Assembly (NCBI GenBank): GCA_030637965.1
Contig: DAOWFO010000053.1
Coordinates: forward strand, 1-7,261
Direction of reading: 5' to 3'
Source: Thermoplasmata archaeon
GTDB taxonomy: Archaea > Thermoplasmatota > E2 > DHVEG-1
DNA length: 7,261 nucleotides
Positions 1 to 4,419 of this stretch are shown piece by piece. The notes under the pieces were generated by a model. It was not told the DNA's origin. It saw only the letters and a list, made by a program, of their open reading frames with translations, and made no database searches. Position 1 is the first letter of the stretch; the number at the start of each line of letters is the position of its first letter. Made by a program: the position numbers and the translations under genes.

Positions 1-47
1 ATGACGATAATATTTACCAGTATTTCTTATGATAGTGTCTCTTTCCC

Positions 48-94
48 AGCGCTCATTTTACCGGTAAAAGCGAGCTCAAATCTCGTCCCCTGCA
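48..94 (+). tRNA. 3' part of a leucine-type tRNA (partial or split)
   Basis: A T-arm is readable: stem 70-74 (GCGAG) pairs with 82-86 (CTCGT, one G-U) around the 7-base loop CTCAAAT at 75-81. It keeps T55, C56, A58 and the G53-C61 pair but has C instead of T at position 54. It is followed by an acceptor 3' strand CCCCTGC (87-93) and a discriminator A (94). Before it, TTTTACCGGTAAAA (56-69) folds as a 5-bp stem with a CCGG loop, fitting a class II long variable arm. The long variable arm plus discriminator A favours leucine over serine. The matching 5' acceptor strand (GCAGGGG) is not found between 1 and 50, and no partner for the anticodon stem is visible. The 5' half is therefore either beyond the window behind an archaeal-type intron or absent, leaving a 3' fragment such as an integration scar. 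CCA is not encoded. The left boundary is uncertain. Confidence 0.5.
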
Positions 95-101
95 CTTTTT
101 T
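95..101 (+). terminator. Oligo-T terminator after the tRNA 3' end
   Basis: A run of six T (96-101) starts two bases after the tRNA discriminator base with no GC hairpin of its own. This matches the simple U-rich termination used by archaeal RNA polymerase for stable RNAs. Confidence 0.45.
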
Positions 102-150
102 ACTGATGAATATAATTTTTCTTATTTATTATATTAAATTGAGTATATGA

Positions 151-168
151 AAATTAAAAAAGGAAAAA
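151..168 (-). terminator. Oligo-T terminator of the serpin gene
   Basis: Read on the minus strand this gives T5, CC, T6 and then further T-rich sequence, beginning seven bases after the serpin stop codon. No strong hairpin precedes it, again as in archaeal termination. It also separates the serpin transcript from the convergent tRNA. Confidence 0.5.
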
Positions 169-174
169 TGTGTT

Positions 175-1449
175 TTAAGCTATAGGATTACTAACACTTC
201 CCATAAATAATATGGTTCCTGTTTCTTTATGTTGAATTAAAAAGGTAAAAGGATGATCTGCATTGAAAATTTCTGGTGGTTCAGGCATAGCTGATTCCAT
301 TACATGAACAGTTGTAGCAGCAGCTGCTTCAGTTCCTTCTTCATTTATTTCCACAAATGCTTTATGAAGAACTTTTTCAATAAAAAGACCACCGTAACCG
401 TTCATACCTGAAAAATCAGCATTGCTACTAAAAGCAATATCTAGGCCTATATCTATAAGCATATTTTTCAAGTTGTAATCAGTTTTAAAGGTAAACTTAG
501 GTAGATAAATGTCAACTACAGTTGGATACATTGAATCCATCCAAGTTGCTAGATTCTCACTAGTAAATTTTTGATTGACACTTGTTATATCATTCTCTTT
601 TGGAAGAAAGATTATCATTGAAACAGCATTACCCTTATAGGGTAGCTCGAGTATTTGCAGATCTTCAGTTTCAGTATAATTAAATAATTCTTTAGAATCT
701 TTTAGAACCATTGTTGGAACCTGTATTTTATTATTGGGTGTCATCTCAAAATCTCTATCTTTTGTATCTTCAACATTAAACTGAGTTAACCATGAACCTT
801 TGAAATATATTGCATTGGAAAGAATCAAAACCGTACCAGGGCTAATATCATCTGAAGATAGCATATCTTCTATTTTACCACCAGTATTTTCTTCAACCCA
901 TTTATTTATTATATCTGCAGCATTTTTTGGATTTGTAAAATCAACATCTGTTGCTTTACCCATATAATAATTATCTATAAAACTTAGATATTCTTCTAAA
1001 AATGGATAATCCTTTTCTGTCCATAAAGCATTAGCTGTGTTAAGGTTATATTCTGCATCTATATTTAACAAATTATAGATGCGCCCAAAAGAACACAGAC
1101 TAACTTCATCGTTTTGTTCAAACCCAAGTACGTTTTTCATTTGCTCAGCTGTTTCACCACGAGCACCCTCATATGCCATAGCAAGAGCAACAAAAACACT
1201 ATAAGGAGAAAAGAAAACGTTATCATCAACATCTCCAAGTTGTTGATACATTTCAAAACTGAAATCATTCATAGAATCAGAAAGAGATGCAACACTTTTT
1301 GCAGTTGCATAAGTATCAACAGCTCTAGCCTGTACTTTACTTAGTGAAGTAAAAAATCCTGAATAAAACAATGCAAATATAACAACTACTACAACAATAC
1401 AAGTTAAGGTCATTCCAAATATTTTCTTTTTTTTCAATTCTTTTACCAT
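175..1449 (-). CDS. Membrane-anchored or secreted serpin (serine/cysteine protease inhibitor)
   Basis: This is a complete serpin fold of 424 residues. Residues 1-9 are lysine-rich and 10-30 form one hydrophobic segment, so the protein is exported as a signal-anchored or cleaved form with the inhibitor domain (about 55-424) outside the cell. Serpin landmarks are visible in order: FFSPYS (79-84), the helix ending in ARGETAEQM (96-104), SNAIYFKGSW (211-220), LELPYKG (267-273), LPKFTF (316-321), HKAFVEINEEGTEAAAAT (362-379) and FMGSVSNP (415-422). The shutter residues Ser81, Ser84, Asn212 and His362 are kept. The hinge is inhibitory in type: Gly372 (P15), Thr373 (P14) and alanines at P12-P9 allow loop insertion. 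By the usual 17-residue rule P1-P1' falls near Ser386-Ala387 (VHVMESAM), but the loop is about three residues longer than in antitrypsin, so Met384 or Glu385 could be P1. The target protease is unknown. It is transcribed alone, with a TATA box and no Shine-Dalgarno sequence before the ATG. Confidence 0.95.
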   Translation of the reverse strand: MVKELKKKKIFGMTLTCIVVVVVIFALFYSGFFTSLSKVQARAVDTYATAKSVASLSDSMNDFSFEMYQQLGDVDDNVFFSPYSVFVALAMAYEGARGETAEQMKNVLGFEQNDEVSLCSFGRIYNLLNIDAEYNLNTANALWTEKDYPFLEEYLSFIDNYYMGKATDVDFTNPKNAADIINKWVEENTGGKIEDMLSSDDISPGTVLILSNAIYFKGSWLTQFNVEDTKDRDFEMTPNNKIQVPTMVLKDSKELFNYTETEDLQILELPYKGNAVSMIIFLPKENDITSVNQKFTSENLATWMDSMYPTVVDIYLPKFTFKTDYNLKNMLIDIGLDIAFSSNADFSGMNGYGGLFIEKVLHKAFVEINEEGTEAAAATTVHVMESAMPEPPEIFNADHPFTFLIQHKETGTILFMGSVSNPIA

Positions 1450-1467
1450 TAATCGATATTAAAATAA

Positions 1468-1479
1468 TTTATATATAAA
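1468..1479 (-). promoter_or_regulatory. Archaeal TATA box of the serpin gene
   Basis: The minus strand carries the palindromic TTTATATATAAA. Its centre is about 25 bases upstream of the serpin ATG, so transcription should start at or next to the start codon. The absence of any purine-rich ribosome binding site before the ATG agrees with a leaderless mRNA. Confidence 0.6.
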
Positions 1480-1597
1480 GAATAGTAAAATGTTCGGAAA
1501 TAACCAAATAAAAATACATTTTTTAGTTTGTTTATTAATATACCAATTGCAAAAACATAAGTAAAATGTAAAATAATTTATATTTCATTATTCAAAA

Positions 1598-1624
1598 TTA
1601 TTTGTCTTCAATTGAAACAAATAA
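1598..1624. repeat. 27-base near-perfect palindrome
   Basis: The arms TTATTTGT (1598-1605) and ACAAATAA (1617-1624) flank the 10-base palindrome TTCAATTGAA (1607-1616). A single extra C at 1606 is the only break, giving 13 paired bases per half. It lies 45 bases beyond the HxlR stop codon and about 150 bases upstream of the serpin start. It could be a dimeric regulator site or, as RNA, a hairpin at the end of the HxlR transcript. The sequence does not decide between these. Confidence 0.5.
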
Positions 1625-1668
1625 CCTGTTGTTCTGGCAAGAATGGATTATCCCTATAAAAGCTTGTG

Positions 1669-2028
1669 TTACAAATCACAATCTTTGCAATCTAACTGTT
1701 CACATAATTTATTATGAATTTTCCATCTTAATGCCCAACTCTTAATATCTTTTATGATACCAATAAAATCTAAACCAACTTTTGTTAGAGCATATTCAGA
1801 TTTAACAGGAAAACTTGTCGCGTCAATATGTTTTGTAATAAGCCCCTCATTCTCTAATTCTTTAAGCCTTGATGATAGAATTTTAGGAGTAATATCTGGT
1901 ATCTTATTTTTAATTTCTGAATATCTTTTTTTGCTTAGTTTACCTTTATAAATTTCAAGAAGTATTAATAAAGTCCATTTCTTGGAAATATAATCCATTG
2001 TTTTATAAACAGTGCAGTTATCATCCAT
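1669..2028 (-). CDS. HxlR-family winged-helix transcription regulator
   Basis: With the start chosen here the protein has 119 residues, a normal size for the HxlR/DUF24 family of DNA-binding dimers. It shows the family layout: a conserved N-terminal Cys5, then KKWTLLILLEI (16-26), the recognition helix ITPKILSSRLKELENEGLI (46-64), and a wing ending in YALTKVGLD. Cys5 sits where several redox- or electrophile-sensing members (YodB/HypR type) carry their sensor cysteine. There are also three cysteines in the last eleven residues (109, 114 and 117; C-x4-C-x2-C). An ATG at 2071-2073 would add 15 residues and has AAGGT before it. The inner ATG (2026-2028) is preferred because a TATA element lies about 26 bases upstream, and because the longer form would code through the 18-base repeats. 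It diverges from hcp and probably controls hcp and itself, which is inference from position. Confidence 0.88.
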   Translation of the reverse strand: MDDNCTVYKTMDYISKKWTLLILLEIYKGKLSKKRYSEIKNKIPDITPKILSSRLKELENEGLITKHIDATSFPVKSEYALTKVGLDFIGIIKDIKSWALRWKIHNKLCEQLDCKDCDL

Positions 2029-2049
2029 GGTATACTTTAAGATACTATC

Positions 2050-2061
2050 AATTATAAATAA
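2050..2061. promoter_or_regulatory. Divergent TATA element between the HxlR and hcp genes
   Basis: The AT element reads TTATTTATAATT on the minus strand and AATTATAAATAA on the plus strand. On the minus strand its centre is about 26 bases before the HxlR ATG at 2028, predicting a leaderless start there. On the plus strand it predicts an hcp start near 2081, leaving a leader of about 30 bases that includes the hcp ribosome binding site. A second plus-strand TATA-like sequence at 2083-2092 is too close to the gene to leave the ribosome binding site on the mRNA. Confidence 0.45.
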
Positions 2062-2100
2062 CCTTGTATACATAACATACCTTGTATAAAAAAAATACCT
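2059..2100 (+). repeat. Three direct repeats at an 18-base period, probable operator of hcp/HxlR
   Basis: The core ACCT recurs at 2061, 2079 and 2097 in exact 18-base steps. The first two copies share ten bases, ACCTTGTATA (2061-2070 and 2079-2088), and copies two and three share ATACCT (2077-2082 and 2095-2100). The third copy runs into the hcp ribosome binding site. A TATAC (2067-2071)/GTATA (2084-2088) inverted pair lies within the array. Position between the divergent genes, next to the TATA element, suggests binding sites for the adjacent HxlR protein. Binding is inferred, not shown. Confidence 0.5.
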
Positions 2101-2105
2101 GGAGG
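2101..2105 (+). promoter_or_regulatory. Ribosome binding site of hcp
   Basis: GGAGG is placed seven bases before the ATG at 2113 and fixes the start of hcp. Unlike the leaderless genes around it, hcp therefore has a conventional leader. Confidence 0.8.
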
Positions 2106-2112
2106 ATTAATA

Positions 2113-3744
2113 ATGTATTGTTATCAATGTCAAGAAACAAATAAAGGTCAAGGATGTACCGTTGCTGGTGTATGTGGAAAAAAGGCAGAAGTAGCTGAGT
2201 TAATGGATTTATATATCCATATTTTGAGAGGAATATCATTTTGTAATTTACAGATGAAAAAGTCTGGTAAATCTAATGATAAAATTGACAAATTTATTGT
2301 CAATGGTTTGTTTTCAACAATCACTAATGTCAATTTCGATAAACAATATTTCTTAAATAAAATTGGTGAAGCATTAGAGTTAAGAAACGAAATCAAAAAG
2401 GATATTACCTTAAATATGAAAAATGATGCAATTGATTGGTATTCAAAAAATGAAGAAGAAATAATGGAAAAAGCCAAACAAGTTGGTGTAATGAGAACAA
2501 AAAATGAAGATATTCGTTCTCTTAAAGAACTTTTAACATATGGTTTAAAGGGTATGTCTGCTTATTATCATCATGCATATATTCTTGGTGAAGAAGATAA
2601 TGAGATAACTAATTTTATTCAAGAAGCACTATCTGCAACTCTTGAAGATAAAACTGCTGATGAATTAACACAAATGGTGCTTAAATGTGGAAAAGTAGGT
2701 GTTAAAACACTTGCCTTACTTGATAAAGCAAATTCTGGAACATATGGACATCCTGAACCAACGAATGTTAACCTTGGCGTGAGAGATAATCCAGGAATTC
2801 TTATTTCAGGTCATGATCTAAAAGATTTGGATGAATTACTAAAGCAAACTGAATTAACAGGTGTTGATGTGTATACCCATGGTGAAATGCTGCCAGCGAA
2901 TGCATATCCTGCATTTAAAAAATATAAGCATTTTGTTGGTAATTATGGTAATTCTTGGTGGCATCAAAAAGAAGAATTTGAAAAATTCAATGGGCCAATT
3001 CTTATGACAACAAATTGTCTTGTTCCACCCAAGGATTCCTATAGAGATAGAGTTTATACTACAGATGTTGTAGGTTTTGAGGGATTAAAGCATATACCTA
3101 ACCGTGAGAATGGCAAATCAAAAGATTTTTCTGAAATTATTAATCATGCGAAAAAATGTAAATCTCCAGAGAAAATTGAAAATGGTCAAATAACTATTGG
3201 TTTTGCGCATAATACTCTTGTTGGTGTATCTGATAAGATATTAGAAGCAGTTAATGCTGGAAAAATAAAGAAATTTGTTGTTATGGCAGGTTGTGATGGA
3301 CGTTATAAAGAAAGGGATTATTATTCTGAATTTGCAAAAAATTTACCAAATGATACAGTTATTCTAACTGCTGGTTGTGCAAAATATCGTTATAATAAAC
3401 TTGGTCTTGGAGATATTAATGGAATCCCTCGTGTTATTGATGCTGGTCAATGTAATGATTCTTACTCCTTGGTTGTAATTGCAAAAAAACTCGCAGAGAC
3501 ACTTGAAGTTGGTATAAATGATTTGCCAATTATTTACAATATTGCTTGGTATGAACAAAAAGCTGTGCTGGTTTTTCTAGCATTGTTATCTCTCGGTGTA
3601 AAAAATATTATGATTGGACCAACACTTCCAGCATTTATATCACCAAATGTACTTAATGTATTAGTTGAAAAATTTAATATAATGCCTAATTCAACTGTTG
3701 AACAAGATATGAATATATTAATTGAAGGTATTCCTGCATCCTAG
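2113..3744 (+). CDS. hcp: Hybrid cluster protein, class I (NO/hydroxylamine reductase)
   Basis: This cytoplasmic iron-sulfur-oxygen enzyme was first described as hydroxylamine reductase. It is now linked to reduction of nitric oxide and to protein S-nitrosylation in anaerobes. The N-terminal cysteines C3-x2-C6-x8-C15-x5-C21 have the spacing of class I proteins, which bind a [4Fe-4S] cluster there. All seven ligands of the hybrid cluster are recognisable: His234 (SGHDL), Glu258 (HGEML), Cys302 (TTNCL), Cys394 (MAGCDGR, the persulfide-type cysteine), Cys422 (TAGCAKY), Cys447 (AGQCNDS) and Glu481 (WYEQKA). The length of 543 residues is that of full class I enzymes such as those of Desulfovibrio (about 550). 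The helical region that the shorter class III proteins lack is therefore present. The start is fixed by GGAGG. It is followed 17 bases later by a cupin gene, probably in the same transcript, and diverges from an HxlR regulator. No electron-donor gene (hcr-like) is adjacent. Confidence 0.97.
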   Translation: MYCYQCQETNKGQGCTVAGVCGKKAEVAELMDLYIHILRGISFCNLQMKKSGKSNDKIDKFIVNGLFSTITNVNFDKQYFLNKIGEALELRNEIKKDITLNMKNDAIDWYSKNEEEIMEKAKQVGVMRTKNEDIRSLKELLTYGLKGMSAYYHHAYILGEEDNEITNFIQEALSATLEDKTADELTQMVLKCGKVGVKTLALLDKANSGTYGHPEPTNVNLGVRDNPGILISGHDLKDLDELLKQTELTGVDVYTHGEMLPANAYPAFKKYKHFVGNYGNSWWHQKEEFEKFNGPILMTTNCLVPPKDSYRDRVYTTDVVGFEGLKHIPNRENGKSKDFSEIINHAKKCKSPEKIENGQITIGFAHNTLVGVSDKILEAVNAGKIKKFVVMAGCDGRYKERDYYSEFAKNLPNDTVILTAGCAKYRYNKLGLGDINGIPRVIDAGQCNDSYSLVVIAKKLAETLEVGINDLPIIYNIAWYEQKAVLVFLALLSLGVKNIMIGPTLPAFISPNVLNVLVEKFNIMPNSTVEQDMNILIEGIPAS

Positions 3745-3761
3745 TTTTATTTGTTAGTGTT

Positions 3762-4073
3762 ATGAAATCAGACGTTAAAAATATAAATAATTTGGTCGAA
3801 TATCAAGAAGGAACTATAGTAAGTAGAACAATTATCAATAAAGATAATGGAACTGTTACTATTTTTGCATTTGATAAAGATCAGGCTCTTAGTGAACATG
3901 TTGCTCCTTTTGATGCTTTGTTACAAGTTCTTGATGGTAAAGTAGAGGTTACAATTTCTGGTAAAAAATATCATTTAACACAAGGTGAAATTATAATAAT
4001 GCCTGCAAATAAGCCTCATGCTGTTAAAGCAGTTAATAAATTTAAAATGATGCTTTGTATGATAAAAGAATAG
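3762..4073 (+). CDS. Small single-domain cupin protein
   Basis: This is a 103-residue protein forming one cupin barrel. Motif 1 is read as SEHVAPFDALLQVLDGKVEV (44-63) and motif 2 as GEIIIMPANKPHAV (75-88). His46 and His86 are at metal-ligand positions. The second histidine of the usual HxH is replaced by Ala48, and an Asp (51) stands near the expected Glu, so metal binding may be altered or use Asp51. No signal sequence is visible, so it is cytoplasmic. Small cupins with this EHxAPFDAL signature are common in anaerobic bacteria and archaea, but no reaction is established. The gene starts 17 bases after the hcp stop with no clear ribosome binding site, suggesting co-transcription and perhaps coupled translation. 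A role linked to hcp in the nitrosative-stress response is inferred from position only. Confidence 0.92.
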   Translation: MKSDVKNINNLVEYQEGTIVSRTIINKDNGTVTIFAFDKDQALSEHVAPFDALLQVLDGKVEVTISGKKYHLTQGEIIIMPANKPHAVKAVNKFKMMLCMIKE

Positions 4074-4076
4074 ATA

Positions 4077-4082
4077 TTTTTT
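4077..4082 (+). terminator. Oligo-T terminator after the cupin gene
   Basis: Six T follow the cupin stop codon by three bases without a preceding hairpin, consistent with archaeal U-tract termination of the hcp-cupin transcript. Confidence 0.4.
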
Positions 4083-4109
4083 CTCGGGAGTTATCTTTTA
4101 ATTCTATAA

Positions 4110-4218
4110 AGGAGGGGTGAAATGAAGAAAAGACGGAGGAAATATAATGAAAATTTTAAAGTGATTCATTTTTTTAAATCAATTTACTTACACGTAAATT
4201 CTCTCCCTCACTTCACCA
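4110..4218 (+). other. Tandem ribosome binding sites with tiny ORFs and a closing inverted repeat
   Basis: AAGGAGGGG ends five bases before an ATG at 4122 that opens an 8-codon basic ORF (MKKRRRKI, stop 4146-4148). Inside it, ACGGAGGAAATATA leads to a second ATG at 4148, overlapping that stop, which opens a 5-codon ORF (MKILK). The first start region, GGTGAAATGA (4116-4125), can pair with TCACTTCACC (4209-4218) in 9 of 10 positions. The CTCTCCCTC just before that arm (4202-4210) can pair with the GGAGG motifs. The region may be a structured small RNA, a translated leader or a decayed gene start. There is no downstream gene on this strand for it to lead into within the window. Confidence 0.3.
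4182..4201. repeat. Perfect 7-bp hairpin
   Basis: AATTTAC (4182-4188) and GTAAATT (4195-4201) are exact inverted copies around the six-base loop TTACAC. It lies inside the larger inverted repeat of the tandem ribosome-binding-site region, so both could form one branched RNA structure. Confidence 0.45.
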
Positions 4219-4313
4219 ACTTTCGGTAAATAGATATATTATTTAGATTTAAATGTTTCTAAAAAATCATATAAAATATAAACAAATGACATTAGAAATG
4301 TATTTTTTAGGTT

Positions 4314-4360
4314 ATAATTGTACGTTTAATTCAAATAAACGGGATGTATAGGACAATTAT
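4314..4360. repeat. Nested inverted repeats in the convergent region
   Basis: The outer arms ATAATTGT (4314-4321) and ACAATTAT (4353-4360) enclose the inner arms CGTTTA (4323-4328) and TAAACG (4336-4341) around a seven-base loop. Placed between convergent gene ends it could act as a two-way transcription stop, though no strong T run follows on either strand. Confidence 0.35.
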
Positions 4361-4419
4361 TATTAAAAGGGTTGACCAATTTCAAATAAATTATAATCAG
4401 GTATTATTAACTTTGATAT

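Larger units (their letters stand above)
4074..4419. other. Convergent intergenic region without a protein gene of normal size
   Basis: This is a 346-base stretch between the ends of the cupin gene and the phospholipase B-like/propeller gene. I see no ORF above a few codons that looks real. It holds a T-run terminator at its left end, two strong ribosome binding sites with very short ORFs (4111-4162), a 7-bp hairpin (4182-4201) and a nested inverted repeat (4314-4360). The remainder is plain AT-rich sequence. No good oligo-T terminator for the minus-strand propeller gene is evident just beyond its stop codon. Confidence 0.7.

Noticed and set aside
1..150. A 49-codon open frame starting with the first ATG of the window.
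   Set aside because: It runs straight across the tRNA 3' end in the same direction, has no visible ribosome binding site, and its translation looks like a chance reading of tRNA sequence.
1114..1344. A 76-codon plus-strand frame inside the serpin gene.
   Set aside because: It lies wholly within a conserved serpin coding region on the other strand, and its product has no recognisable features.
1396..1404. Cys17 of the serpin as a lipoprotein attachment cysteine.
   Set aside because: It sits in the middle of the hydrophobic segment with no lipobox-like residues before it, so a signal anchor or ordinary signal peptide fits better.
2048..2239. A 63-codon minus-strand frame overlapping the start of hcp.
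   Set aside because: It covers the promoter region and the hcp N-terminus, is mostly hydrophobic chance sequence, and lacks a ribosome binding site.
2148..2477. A 109-codon minus-strand frame inside hcp.
   Set aside because: It is antisense to the cysteine-rich N-terminal region of hcp, whose reading frame is certain. It is a shadow of codon usage.
4081..4360. A CRISPR array or insertion sequence end in the convergent intergenic region.
   Set aside because: The repeats are single inverted pairs of 6-10 bases. There are no regularly spaced repeats with spacers, no transposase and no flanking target duplication.
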